Source: Varroa destructor (Eukaryota > Arthropoda > Arachnida > Mesostigmata > Varroidae). Taken from it: a DNA stretch of 64,000 nt. The stretch is taken from the NCBI RefSeq assembly GCF_002443255.2, contig NW_019211455.1:18017126-18081125 (forward strand), given 5' to 3'. Positions 1-13,227 of this stretch are shown one piece after another (within the stretch, counting starts at the first letter, position 1; every line of letters begins with the position of its first letter). Below the pieces are notes generated by a model. It saw only the letters and a program-made list of their open reading frames with translations, did not search any database and had not been told where the DNA came from. Both the position numbers and the translations under genes were made by a program.

Positions 1-2734
1 ATTATGGGTTCCATGGTTAGTCTCCGTAGCGAACCGGGTTTGGGGAAAAAGGTTTTATATGAACCTATGGCCTGCACTTTCTAGTGGCTGCTTGTGCTGC
101 ACCGCAAATCGAATGTCGGCTACGTAAACGAACAGAATGTTACTGTTGCTGTAATACTTGAACGTAGAGCGTTTCTAAACGAAGAACATCGGGTAACAAG
201 ATTTCTCATCAATAGGTTTCACAAAACGGTCGGTGGATGGCGAGCAACACACGCCGTGCCAGCGGCGTCCTTTCTGTTCTTGCTAAGGTAACAACTTAGG
301 GCGTTCCTCTAGCAGAGGCAAGCGGTTAGTACTTGAGACTTTTCCCTTAGCATTGTCATCTGCATGTCCATTTATCTATGAGTTTATTTTTATAATTAGT
401 GTTCTTTGATGAGCTGCAAATGCTTTATTGCTTGATTATGAATGTCTTTCATGCCATTACATTGCTGCACTGTTGTCTGGTAATAAAATTAGTATACAGT
501 CTAGCGCATCCACCGCTCGTAACAAGTTTGAGTATCGGGAAACAACCAAAGTAACCAGTGCACATATCATACGAACCTCAATGCTATGATTATAAAATAA
601 TAAAGCCTTGTATTGCTTATCTGAAGGCTCTTATTGCAGAGCGTACAATTAGAGCATAGCAGTAGAGTCGCTTTATTCACGCATGAAAGCACCATTTAAC
701 TTAATGACAATTTCGTACTGAATGTTATATCAAAAGTTAATTTTTTTGCAGGTCGACATATTAGATGCAGACCGGTGCTTGTAGTGGTAATTAACCTAAT
801 TAGAGTTTGATAACCTTATTTTTTGCGGTGATTTGACTAAAACAATATCGCTGCGAAATTGCTTTGCTTCTTTGAGAGGAACTTGACGTCGTTTTTTTCC
901 ATCAACCTGCTCCATTAAAATGTCAGATCCAAAGCACATGCTTTTGAGAAGTGACAACTTGGTTTTATCGCACGGGCACGCAGTAGTTCGTCCTTCAACT
1001 CAATAAAGACTCAATAGAGATCTAGATTATGGGAAATGCTCGTAAATGAAAAGACCGAGACGTAAAATATCGAGCTATCCGTAATAAGTAATGAAAATGC
1101 GTGAGAACTCATTGTTCTAGACTGGATCATCGAAAGAAACATATGGGCTGTACGATTATTTCTAACTTGCAGCTAATTCAGTGCTCCTCAGAAGGCTTTA
1201 GTTCAGGACTCATCGCTAGAGGTGTCAATAAGGAAACTTTGAGCAATTTGCCAAAATGTGTTCGATGACATGTCAAAGGTCTATATTTTGGAATCACTGC
1301 ACCATCGAAGGTCGAGAGCCGAATGCAAAACAAGGTTGTTTTTTAAGCAAAAGACAATGAATTAACCCTTCGCACCGATCTAAGTCACTCTTATAAATAT
1401 ATTATAGGTAGTTTTTCTATTATAACTTATAAATGTAAAACCCATAAATAAGACTGTTGAAATATTTTGTTTACCGACATCAACTTGAGAAACTAAACAA
1501 TAATGTTTTGCGCTGGACTGCGGTGCATATTAGATCAAACCAATGAAGAGCAGTTTCTCTCAAGCAATTATCCGAATGAAACTACTGAAGTGATTATACA
1601 AGCAGAGGACAACGTTATAGCTTTTCTCAATAGAAACTGCCAAATATAAGAATTTCTTGAAGTACTCGCTGCGTTGCTAGCGGAAATTATACTGTATCTA
1701 CCACAGGAATGTTTTCAAATGGTAAATAAAAGTAAACAAATGGTGTACAGGGAAGAGAAATATTTAAAGAAAGGCGGACATTACTTCTTGACCGACCTAG
1801 TAAAATAGTTCAATGTAAATTACAGCTCACCTTATCTCTCTTTAGGCCTTATCTCTCCTTATCTCTCTTATCTTTATATTAGGCATCAATGCTTCAAAAG
1901 ACACCAAGAAATTTACATCGCGGGATTTAGTAATCTCTCTAATTTATAAATGTGACAGCTAAAGGGAAATCCTCTAGTCTATATCTATGTAATATGTACT
2001 TTATTCCTTTATTTCTTACGCTGTGATCACTGGCAGCGTTGTAATAACAGAAGTTTCGCATAATTATAGTCGAGGCCGATAAGGTTTTATGACGTCGTTT
2101 CGGCGTCGTGTCATGCTGACATTAGAAGAAGTGCTAAATAGTTCGCTGAGTCGCGTCTACGTTCGCATGTCGGTTCGATAGTACTTGTGGTAGTTTTATG
2201 CTTAATTAATTATTATCTTCTTCTTATATTAATAAGCTTATCAGACTTTAAAGGTTAGACGCCTGGTTGCTGAGCTTAGCCTGTTTTTGATGAGCTAACA
2301 GGCTGAAGTTGTTGGTTAATCTCAATTAGAGAGGGCATTCCAGGCAACCGGTTGTTGTTTGCGCTCGGTGAGGGAGCTGTAAGACGCCAAAAGTCACCGA
2401 AGTCAACGTCCAAATGAAATGATAAAAATGATTAGAAAAACTGTACGCTAAATTTTGAATATTTAATTTCATGCTTCAACGTAAAGAGCATGTGACGGCT
2501 CATGTGAATCATTAAATAGTACCAGTATGTATCGAGGTTATGCATTCAGAGATTACGATTATGCTCAGAGACTCGCTAGTTTTCCTTTAAGTCATTGCTA
2601 AAAAGTATTCATACCTGTAGGCCTTGCGGGATGCACGCCGGGCAACAACGGGAGTGCTAAATGAAAATCGACAATCACCAAACGATTTAATCTTCTACTA
2701 TGAAGAACGAATATTTCTATGGATATTTGTTATT
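1..2734. other. Intergenic stretch, no gene seen
   Basis: No open frame with supporting splice sites or a recognisable protein family was found on either strand. The region is AT-rich. A pyrimidine-rich patch with repeated CTTATCTCTC-like units lies near 1830-1880. It could hold distal regulatory DNA or untranslated exons of a gene to the left, which cannot be judged from this sequence. Confidence 0.5.
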
Positions 2735-2740
2735 TTTATT
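2735..2740 (-). terminator. Candidate poly(A) signal of the Q-rich gene
   Basis: AATAAA on the minus strand (TTTATT on plus), about 425 bases beyond the proposed stop at 3164. It is the nearest canonical hexamer I noticed downstream of that gene. Short AT-rich hexamers occur often by chance here, so use is inferred. Confidence 0.3.
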
Positions 2741-3163
2741 AGCAAATACATACCCTAAATGAAATGTCTAATCTCTAGTGGTTCTATATAGTTTGGACGC
2801 CTATGACGAATACCGTTAATTTATCTAATTTTTAAGTTCTTCTTGTGCTAGGAATTTTCTTTTAGCGGCTACCAAGCTATCAAGCTCTGTAACTGTAATT
2901 CTTGACGGCGAAAGATATTCACCTATAGCCATAAGGCCATTCCTATTACTGCCTCAACTTTTCAATTGCTTTTACTAAAGGAAACATTGTCACCTCTAAA
3001 TTCGAACCCGAACTCCTTCGGCCAGCAGGCAAACACGTCCATGACTTTGTCGAGGGAATCATAACTATCTGCTATGCATAAACTCATACGTATGTATAAA
3101 ACATGGCTGTTTTAAGCCATATTACGAGTCAATAAAACAAAAGATCAATATAACAGACGGTAT

Positions 3164-4445
3164 TTACGTACATGAGGTGTTATGTTGTGCCTGCTGCTGC
3201 TGCTGGAGAATCTGTTGTGATGGGATTTGTTGAGGCTGCTGCTGAAGTTGCTGTGGTTGAATCTGTTGAGGCTGGGTCTGACGAATTTGCTGTGGCTGAA
3301 TCTGTTGCTGTTGGGCCTCTTGTGGCTGTTGTAGGTGCTGAGGACGTGACTGAACTTCTGCGTGTAGACAGTGAGAAACCAAAAGGAAAACGTTTATATT
3401 CACATGCGTAAACATTACGCGCGTTTTATGCTCTGTGCCGTAATTACGTGTCTCTTTATAACATCATTAGGCCTTAATGATTAATGCGGGACTTTTTGCT
3501 CACTGATTTCTTGAGAAGTTGGTAAACACATGGCCTGTAATCAGTAACCCTCGAAGGTGGTACTTGACTTGAAATACATATGTCGCCTTTCCGGTGATTC
3601 CACCAGCGTACCCAAGACGTAGTTTAATATTTTTACGCACAGTTATTATCTATCAAAACAAGAAACACCCTATGTATTACATGTTTCATTAAGGTCAACC
3701 CTGACTGTAACGGTAAACGATTATACATACGGACTGTTGTCTGTTGTGGCTGTAGGTGCACTATCTGCTGGGGCACCTGCGCAATTTGTTGAGGGGCCTG
3801 AATTCGTTGGGAAGTTTGTGGAATCTGTTGTTGACGATGTTGTTGATGTTCTGTCTGAGGCTGAATAAGTTGTTGCTGCTGTTGGGGTAAATGTTGTATG
3901 ATCTGTTGTTGGGGGCCAGATCGAATAATCTGTTGTTGACCCGGCTGGACAACTTGCTGTTGCTGTTGTGACTGCGGCTGAATCACTTGTTGTTGCTGAG
4001 GTAGTTGTTGCAATATTTGTTGCGGAATCGGTTGTGATATAGAGAGCGGCTGGGGGTGAATGTACTGCGGTCGAACATTGGAAACCAGAGCTGGTGCCGG
4101 AACTGGCACAGACGTAATCGGCGTCATTCGTGAACTTCCGTGTGACATTGAATTGCCGGAACCTGAATGTTCAAAACAAATGTCATAATATGCTTATATC
4201 GATATGCAAAACGAAATGATACGCGTCCTGAAAAATTCATACTTTCACAAATTTACTTTACCAAATCAACCAATGAATTAGTGTTGCGGCTAACGAAATC
4301 TATCTAGCAGAAATGACAGCATAGCGGTATTCGAACAGCCGAACACACGCAACAATCTATGTTAGAAACAAATTAATGATTTTTAAACGAACATGCTAGA
4401 TTGAAATTTGATCAGCTTAGTTTTTTACTAGAATTTTTTACTATA

Positions 4446-4481
<36 letters not shown>

Positions 4482-5465
4482 CTTACTATGAGAATGTTTG
4501 ATACATTCAATGAGGTGAGTTAGTAGCTCGGAGTTGATTCCTTCTGGATTTGGCATGGAGGCAAGTGTCCATGTTGGTGCGACAGGTGTTGGCGTGTACG
4601 GCGACAAACCCCATGCTGTATGGGTCCACGTCGGGTTTACAGATGGTATGGGCGGCATTGTAATAGTCTGGCTCACTCTCCTTAATGAAGACTGAGGCGC
4701 CGGGATCTGAAAATGATGATGAATAACTTCGTTTGGTTGAGTCCGAGGCATTGAAGCGATTTCCGGAAGTGTTGCTACTCGTTGCTCAGATTGTGGGTAC
4801 GTTTGGATAGGTGGAACGTAAGTATTAATAGGAGTTTCCGTTGCTTCCTGTTGAATCGGAACGGATCGTAGTGGTTCGCGCTGCCGGACGTTGGGTAGCC
4901 GGTTAGTAAATATTTCCGGGAATATAGACGTGATCTGTGGAAAACCCCCTTTAGTCGCAGGTGTCTGAGTCGAGCCGCCATTGGCAAACTCTAAGATCCA
5001 TCCTGGAGCGATTGAATTGTCTCGACTGCTACCCTCTACTCTGCTCCCTCCCTTAGAAAATCCTGCAAAAAATAAGGTGAAACGAATGTTAAAATGTCTA
5101 TAATAAGAAAGGCATACTTAGTGAAATTACGGATGAGTATTATTACGTTGAAGATAAGCACTTTTTCCTGAGCGAGCTTCCCAGAAAGCTCGACTACGAA
5201 GGCGAAGCTGCTTGAGTCTTGATTAGGGTAGCGTTCCACTTTTTTTACATTTTCAAGTAAAACAAGAATTACTCAATAATTATAGACGAGATCAATAAAC
5301 CAATATTATATTAACAAAAATCAAAGTTCTAAAAAATGTCATTAATGCCATCCTTGCTATATACGTTGCCTGTAACTATTTCATGCTACTGTTTAAGGTG
5401 TGCTAATTGTTACCTTGTACAAGTGCTGCTGAAGCTAGCAATACCGAGCAGCGGAGCACTTTCAT
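3164..5465 (-). CDS. Secreted glutamine/proline-rich protein, four exons
   Basis: Family not recognised. The proposed exons, in coding order, are 5414-5465, 4487-5062, 3731-4162 and 3164-3357. All introns are GT-AG, all junctions are phase 1, and the total is 417 residues. Exon 1 begins MKVLRCSVLL and reads as a hydrophobic signal peptide of about 17 residues, so the product is probably exported. Residues about 18-235 are rich in Pro, Thr and Gln with no recognised domain. The rest is low-complexity, with many QQQ, PQQ and IQPQ units, both CAA and CAG codons, and no long pure CAG run. A short signal-peptide exon followed by a repetitive body is common in arthropod cuticle, silk or other extracellular matrix proteins, but that role is inferred. 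The stop overlaps a donor-like GTAAAT, so a further 3' exon is possible. Confidence 0.7.
4444..4478. repeat. (TA)n microsatellite
   Basis: Alternating TA run of about 17 units. It lies in the intron after exon 2 of the Q-rich gene and starts only about 7 bases past the minus-strand donor GTAAGC, so length changes would alter the sequence next to the splice site. Confidence 0.95.
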
Positions 5466-5535
5466 CTCGCACTGGCGAATGAGATGAGATCGAAATGAGC
5501 CTCGTATTGGTATCCATCCTAATGGCACAAGATGG

Positions 5536-5545
5536 CTTTTATATA
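5536..5545 (-). promoter_or_regulatory. TATA box of the Q-rich gene
   Basis: The minus strand reads TATATAAAAG, a strong TATA match, about 71 bases upstream of the proposed ATG at 5465. Transcription would then start near 5505-5510 with a short leader of about 40 bases. This supports the choice of the signal-peptide ATG and suggests regulated, tissue-specific expression, as is usual for TATA genes in arthropods. Confidence 0.6.
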
Positions 5546-7072
5546 AACGTTAGTGGAGTCGGGTACCCAAACGCATATACCGTGACAAGACAATTTTGCC
5601 CGCGCAGCTTGTGTATGATCCGTGTCTTATAACTAATTACACTTTGATGAACGACCTCTTTCGTGGTCAGATTTTAATTTGATTCTGGTTGTCATGTATC
5701 TGATGAACTGACAAAATAGGGCCGTGGGATCAATCTTATGGAATATACAGAGACACCTTACTGCAGCGTGATCTCTTAAGCGCTGTCATTGCAGGTAAAG
5801 GTTGATGTCAATGTTAACTAAACTATTAATAATGACCTTCCAATTTAAAAAAAAAAAGACAAATACAAATAGAAAGAGTTGCAGCTAACTTTTTTTAAAT
5901 ATGACAGGCTGTTTGTTTAAATGGACGGCGTGGCTCTCAATGAATTATCTATTTACTATCTCTAAACTATAAGAACTGTGATATTTTGAGACAGCATAGC
6001 TTGAATACAACCATGACCAAATCTGACTTAATTATTAATATGTATATTGTTTGAATTTATCTGCCTGAGTTAGTAATAAAACCTTAATAAAATCCGAAAA
6101 AGTCAAAAGGAACACAATGGTACATTGCATAGTACGATTCGCTCTCACTGTATAAATAATTTTCGAAATTAGGAAAAGGCCAACTGTGTAGTCAAATACA
6201 TACATATTTTAATATTATAACGAGCTACTAAAACCTTTTTTTTTATAAACCATTCACGCACACATGGAGATACACAGGCTTCGCCGTAGCACATAGTAGA
6301 GAATAAGTCACAAAACACGCTTTACTTGTATGCACATTAACCCTCATTGTTTTAGCTAGCTTGCTGGCTGGTCGCATTGATGTTCCACGCAAACGGATTA
6401 ATAACTCAGCTATTTATCGGAACAATCCATTAGTAAATATTGCTAGTAAGCTTGTGTATCAAAAAATATGGTAACATGCAACTTCAGGTGTATTCAGTTA
6501 GTTATAAGAATCATATTCAATTCAAAATTTCCTAAGGGAGTCGCTTTCGCAAATCCGAAGATATCGACAAATCGTTTGTTATTATATTCGCTGTTGAACC
6601 TTTTCGGCATATGTCTGTGACTGCTGAAAGCTCAGAACTATTATCACACTCAAACTCTGCAAAGCGCATAGCCTCACAATATTTAATACAGATTTATTAA
6701 AAAGCATTCGTCTAAGTTCATTACATTCTACATTGATTGTGGGAAGTTTCTGTATTTTAATCTGCCCCATTTGTCGCTCCGGAGAGACGAACTATTTATT
6801 AGATTATTTTGCTATCCTAGCTCTGAAGTCACGAGTAGTTTTATTACCAATGAAAAGACCGTCTATCAAATATAAAAGATAGCATAGCGCCTAAATGGAT
6901 TATACTCAGTGCAGTTGCGAAGATAAGAAGTTCAAGGTAACAAATAACAAGGTTCAAGAACGTTGTTTGAATGCGATCTGTCAGTGCGTTTTCCCCTATT
7001 CTTTACGTTAATGTTATCTATTGATCATCAACAAACAGAAAACTACGTCCATTGTTATCAACGCATATATAC
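5546..7072. other. Intergenic stretch between the Q-rich gene and CTR9
   Basis: No coding exon or RNA gene recognised. AT-rich, with short homopolymer runs (A run near 5849, T run near 6238). It holds the promoter side of the Q-rich gene at its left end and the 3' side of CTR9 at its right end. Confidence 0.5.
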
Positions 7073-7078
7073 TTTATT
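7073..7078 (-). terminator. Candidate poly(A) signal of CTR9
   Basis: AATAAA on the minus strand about 550 bases beyond the CTR9 stop. The implied 3' UTR is of ordinary length. Use is inferred; transcript ends would settle it. Confidence 0.3.
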
Positions 7079-7626
7079 ATTAATAATCATAATTGTTATT
7101 ACCGTGTAGTATTCATACAACAAATATTATTATTCGATACTTCAAAATAATATTAATGGGCCTAACAATTATCACTATATTCCATTTTTCCTAACTACAT
7201 TTGTCATCACCTTTTAATTATTTAGTGTACATTAATATATAAGTGAGTTCATTTACAAAGCAGAGTAAGTGGGGTTTTCTCAATGCTAAACTACTACGAT
7301 TTTCTTCGTCAGCGATCTTAGACCCCCGTGCTTTAGACATCGGTATTATAAATCACTAACTCAATGACGCCCAAAAATTTCCATCGCACTTTCTCGGCGT
7401 TCTCCTTCGGGGCGCACGCAAACAGAAACTATAACCAATTTACGGCACATTATATTTAACGGAGGTTTTTGCCTCAATTGTCGTACATGACACATCTCCC
7501 GATCATCACGGCTGCTTGACTCCATGCGACATTACGGCAGTATTCTTGATGACCGTTCCAAATACTTCTAACTGTACAGAAACGGCTCGGTGATCGATTA
7601 CAGAGGTTTTCCTTTCATTTATGGCG

Positions 7627-10600
7627 TTACGGTGACTTAGGCGATTCTCCTCCCTGTGACGGAGATTTGGGGGAAGGCGACCGTGACCCAATGCTTCGTG
7701 ACACTGAGCGACTTCTAGAACGGCTGCGTGAACGGCTAGAACGACGACTGCCGCTTCGAGAGCGGCTTCGTGATGACGCAGCCGAACGGGACCTAGACCT
7801 TGAATGGGAACGTCGTGAACCCCCTGAATTGCGTGATCCTGCCGATCTAGGTCTGTGTGTGTAAATACAAGGAAATAACGATAGTTTATGAGCCGGAGGG
7901 GATCGGTACATTCGATCAAGATCATTTTAACAAGTTCAAACTGTTCAGCATCTCTTCAGTGTTGAATGGAAGCAACAGTATAGCTAGTAAGAAAATTGAT
8001 CCAATTGATTAGCAAATGAAAACACGCACAATATATACGTAAATGCTTTAAAAGGCCAAAATCCGTAAGACTATATTAAGCAATTGGATTATGCATTAAG
8101 CATACAACTAATGTGATTACTAAACGCAATCAATGATACATAAAACAAATCAAACGACTTATACCTGGACTTGGATCTAGACCTTGAGCGTGAAGCCGAT
8201 CTACTTCGTGAACGAGATCCTGATTTGCTTCTTGAACGTGATCGCGACCTTCCAGAGTCAGAGTGGTGAACCTCATCTTCGGAAGCGGACATAACTCTTT
8301 TGCGCTTTTGGCGATTCCCTGTTAAACCATAGAAGACAGAGTACAAGAGACAGAATCGGCATAAATGAAGCAAATTGTGAGTTAATGGAAGTAACGACAG
8401 ACCTCGAAAGATCTAAAAATCAAATTTGGAAGCTGATCATAAATTTTGTACTTACTTTCACTTTCGCTTTCAGATGAAAGAATTCTCTTGTTGGTAGGAC
8501 CAGCGTCGTCACCACTGCCGCTTCCAGTACCACTGCGAGTGGGACTAGCCAACTTCCTGCGCCCACTCTCGGAATCGGAATCAGAACTAGAAATAGTAGC
8601 TTTCGAACGGAACTTCGACTTCTGCTTTTCCGTTAGCCTCTCATTCTGCCAATGAATCGATACATAACAAACAATAAAAATGGATAATTTGATTGTAACT
8701 AGACACAACCTACATAGCTTAAACTTCATTTCGACCCCCTGGAAAGCAATTCGTTTCTCACAAGATTTACCTCATTATTTTAAAAGTAGAAAACAAGGAA
8801 TTATTATCTGGATATGATTAGTTATCACTACCACTATGTTGTATTGATATTTTGTTCGGCTGGCAAACAACCGAGAAACCGTGTAACTTTTACCTTTCCA
8901 CGTTTCTCCTTGGGCGCCTTCGTCTTGGGGCTTCCCTTTCGTTTGCGTTGTTTTTTTCTTTCCCCATCCTTTCCTTTGCTGCTTTTTTCTTTTCTCTTGC
9001 GTTCCTTTTTCTTTTTAGTTCCGTCGCCACCTTCATCACCGCGACCGCCACTACCAGTCCCACCCTCCTCATCTGACGAGGTGACAATTTCTCCGTCTCG
9101 TCTATCCTTTTTGCCTCTGCGCCCACCTCGGCTTTTAGCCTCAGATGGCATTTCTTCGAATTTCGTTTTGTGCTTGCTCTGCTCAACAAATTGTTGGCGC
9201 TTGGCGACCATCTCCTCGCGTTCTTTCTGCCGTTTCTCCATCTCTTCTTTGTTCTTTTCCTCAAGCTTGGCAAGCAATTCTTGTCTTTCGCGTTCTTGCT
9301 TTTCCCGGAAGTCTCGCTCCTCTTCGTCAAGCTTACGGGCGCGAGCCACGTGGTACTGTGCCTGACTCAGCAGATCGGAACATTGTCGTGCCTCAGCCTG
9401 TGCCTGGGTAGCGTTGTATTTACCTCCCTGCGTTTGACCCAGCGATGTAAAGAACTTGTGTGCGATACCCAATTCGCTCACCGCCTGCAACACAGTCTTG
9501 AGATTGGATTTGTCATCCTTAAGTACCTGCATGCCGAGGCACTGAAGGACGAGCGCAACGTTGTACAAAATTTGCAGGTCGTTTGGCGCTGCTCGACGCG
9601 CTTTTAATAGGATCTGCAAGAATAGAAATACCATTGCTGTTAGAAATCTACAGAAGAATGAATATTTTAGCAACTGCTATATTTTATAATGTAGCCAAAA
9701 AACTAAATTATTATACTATGACTCGGTAATTTTTTTAAGTTTCCATTACTATACATCATGCCTGGTCTATTTTTTGTTTGCTAATTGCAACGCGAATGAT
9801 TCTGCTCTAGTCAAAGCTAACAATTCATAAAACTATTATAAAATGTTTACGAGACAAAATTAAATAGATGTAAGACTTGAGCAGATGCTTGTTACTACAA
9901 AGTTAACTCAAAACGAAACAGTCTGTTTTATTTCGGACACCACATCAACAGAAATATAGATACCACTTACATTTTTACATTCGTGAAGTTTGCCCGCTCG
10001 GTAGAACGCTCTGGCAAGGTAGACGAGGATCTCGACGTTGTCATACTTAAAGAACTTATTTAGGCAGTTCTCGTACATTTGAACTGCTGATACGTACTGA
10101 CGCAGTTCGACATAGATATGCGCAATATTTAGCCATACATCAGGGAAATCTGCCGTCGCCTCGCGTACCTGAGCGAATACCTCCCGCGCCTCGGTAACAT
10201 GACCCGCGTGCGCAAGGACGGCACCGATTCCGTTGGCTGCCAACATGTTTCGCGGATCAATTTTCAACGCCTGTTTGTACATAGCCAGTGCCCGTTCCTG
10301 GTGTCGTTTTTCCTTGTCGCGCTCCATTTTTTGTTCGTGCAACGTCCATAGCCAGACGTTGCCCAGTGCTACAAGAGCATATGAATCCGTTTTTGATACC
10401 TCATTATTAAGGATCTTCTCGAATTTCTTTTGGCCAGCACCAACCTCACGTTGGCGAAGGTGTAAATTGCCGATGAGTGACCAGCAATCGGGGTTGTGAT
10501 TGTCGACTTGAAGGGCGTCTTTGAACCACACCGACGCATCATGGATTTGGCCGAGATCACGAGCAATACAGCCCAACCTGGAAATGACAGAACAAGAATG

Positions 10601-13227
10601 CAACAACATATGCAATGAGTATATAAAATAGAAAGCACATGAAGATAGCGACTGTTAACTATCCTTTTAGATTACCGGATATCAATACATTTTCTAAGTT
10701 TTCTATGTGCAAAAATTACAAAGTTGATTTATGTTTAAAAATGTGAATAAATGTAGTAATATTAAGGTCTCTGCTTACCTCATATAACAATCGATGTAAT
10801 TTGGATATTCTTTAAGGATGAGTTTATAAAGGCGAGTCGCTTTGTCCAGTTGGTTGAGCGCTTCGAATACTCTACCAAGATTGTAGTTGGTTGTGACGGA
10901 CATAAATTTGTAGTAATTCTCGTCATGCTCCGATTCTATCTGACACCGTTCCAACGCTTTCTCGTACAGCTTCTGCGATTCTTCGTATTTACCAAGTCTG
11001 TAGTGGAGCGAAGCCATGTTGTTTAAAATTTCGGGTGGTACCTCGGCCTGATCCTCCTGCAGGATTTTCTTAACCGTTTCGTACGCCTGGAGGGCTGCAT
11101 GTGTATCGTTCTGTGCGAGGATCTGAGCCATTTCAATCCATGCTTCGATATCGTCAGGAAATTGTTCCGTCACTTTTTTCAAATATGTTCTCGCCTGATC
11201 TCGCTTGTTTTGATTTCCTGAGTGTGCATAGAGCGAACCAAGAATTTTCATCGTTTCATAGTTATTTGGTTGCGCTTTGAGTACTTTCTCAAAACAGGCC
11301 ATGGCGCTGTCGTTATCACCTCTAGCGATATACATCTGACCAAGACCAAACTGCGGTAAAACGAAAGATGGCGAAGCAAAATTGGTTGCTTGATAGTAGT
11401 ATTTAAATGCTTGATCGTAGTTCTCCTGCATATGGAATGAACGTGCTAGGTGATAACAACTTTCAGCACGAATCGCCTCATTTTCGGTATTATTGAACGC
11501 GTGGAAAGCCAGTGTTTCCGCCTTTTCGAAATCCTTCTTAAAGAAAAAATGGTTAGCTAAATGGTTGAGCACCATTGGGTTAAACGTATCGATGGCGTAT
11601 GCTTTTGACAAAACTTCAACACCGTTCTTGATACCCTCCAACGTTTTGGTGTTTAAATCAAGAATGGCAAGACCTACTAAAGCTCCCACACAGTTCGAAT
11701 CGAGTTGGACAGCACGTTCAAACGCTAGTCTGGCCTTTTCGAGCTTTCCAAGCTTAAAGAAACACAGGCCCATGCCAAGTCGTACGTCGGCTGGGCAGTT
11801 CGGATTTGTGCGTAAAGCTTTCTTGTAAAAGGCTAATGCCCCCCGGTAGTCTTTTTTATTAAATGCAATGCAGGCTTTTCCAAGAAGGGAAGGAATATTG
11901 TTGTTGCTTTGATTCAAGACGAAATTGAACTGCGCATCCGCCTGCTCCATCTTGTCACCCTCGAGCAGACAGAAATAGGCTCGACCCAGCAGATGGTTTT
12001 GAGTATACATAATAATACGATCGGCGGCGGTATACAGTTGAGTTGCCTGAAATGCAAATCAAATAAACGAAGCTTTTAAAATCATTCGCTATCTCAAGTA
12101 CAATATCAAAACGTGCGCATATGAAGTCCACTACGTCAAGCAAAAAGTCCCTTTTATCAAAATATGTTGCCTCACTGTGAGACTAATTAACGATACTACT
12201 CCCCTTTTTCCTTTTCACGCTCTTGTAAGGTCTTTATGCAGATGTCCAAGAGACCTAGCATAACGACGTTAGTTTGAATATCTTATAATTGAGAAAATCC
12301 TTTTACCACTTTTGCTCACCTGAGTGAACATTTCCGTTTTCAGTTCCTTATTCTTCTCTTTATTAGCTTGACGGACATACCATGCCGCCAATGTATCGAG
12401 ACATCTCATCTCGTCGTGCTCATGTTCCTTGTAATCCAACGAAGCGTATGTACCCAAACCTGTGCGGGCTGCTTCTAACAGGGCGACCATATCTTTTTCT
12501 TTACCTTGCCTAAAAAATAGACGATACGAGCACAAGTACATTATACATATTGTCTAAAACTGGTAATCAAGTAGTTATATTTTTATATGCCTTATTAAAT
12601 ACTGGATTTTTTTGTTGTGCTGACAAGTGTGCTATGTAGCTGGAGGTGGAATATGTCTACAGTATTTGCTGTATAATATATACCAATTATTGGCTGCTAC
12701 TTTTATTGGCTTAGGCCATTAATAATATCTTCTAGTCTTAACGAGGATCATTGTTAGACACATAATTGTAAACACAACGACATGTTACTGATTGTAACCT
12801 CTGACTCTACTAAGATATGAAAACAAATGAAGTAAACATTTCAAAAAGCCTGGGTATGTTACACTTTATTATTCTGATTCTTATGGTGCTCGAAGTAAAA
12901 TATGGAATTTCATAACAAGGCATGACTGTCATGCATTTTTACGTATTATACCTATTACTTTTTAGCCACCTGGGGTATGCTACCATTTTAGATTGATATA
13001 TGTATATATATTATCATGAATCAACGTGAACGCATCTTGAGCAAAGCCAATGTGTCCGTCGCTTACCTGTAGTATCCAAGGGCAAGATTAACCCAGATGT
13101 GTAACTGAGCTTTCTCTTGTTTCAAAATTGTGAGTGTTTCTTCTCCATCAGGCAGCTGACTGAGGTCCAACTCGATAACCTCATCTGTGTCCCTTAAAGG
13201 GATCTCGATTGAGCCTTGTTCACTCAT
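7627..13227 (-). CDS. CTR9: CTR9, TPR scaffold of the PAF1 complex, eight exons
   Basis: CTR9 is the tetratricopeptide scaffold of the nuclear PAF1 complex, which follows RNA polymerase II during elongation and promotes H2B ubiquitination and H3K4/K36 methylation. Exons in coding order: 13067-13227, 12320-12509, 10779-12046, 9971-10577, 8894-9613, 8456-8645, 8165-8318, 7627-7852. All junctions are GT-AG, phases agree, and they give 1171 residues, close to human CTR9. The start [20 protein letters not shown] matches the conserved N-terminus. TPR arrays fill roughly residues 40-760, with hallmark stretches such as [43 protein letters not shown] and [11 protein letters not shown]. Residues about 820-900 form a charged coiled coil ([17 protein letters not shown]), followed by Lys/Glu-rich and Ser/Asp-rich tracts ([14 protein letters not shown]). 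Residues about 1065-1150 are an Arg-Ser repeat tail, unlike the acidic tail I recall in human CTR9. Confidence 0.97.

Noticed and set aside
3172..3411. Plus-strand frame opposite the Q-rich exon (Val/Ala/Glu-rich)
   Set aside because: Mirror of the CAG/CAA repeats on the minus strand; the minus-strand exon has consistent splice phase and composition.
8814..9607. Long plus-strand frames opposite CTR9 exon 5
   Set aside because: They are antisense shadows of Lys/Glu-rich coding sequence; the minus strand matches CTR9 directly.
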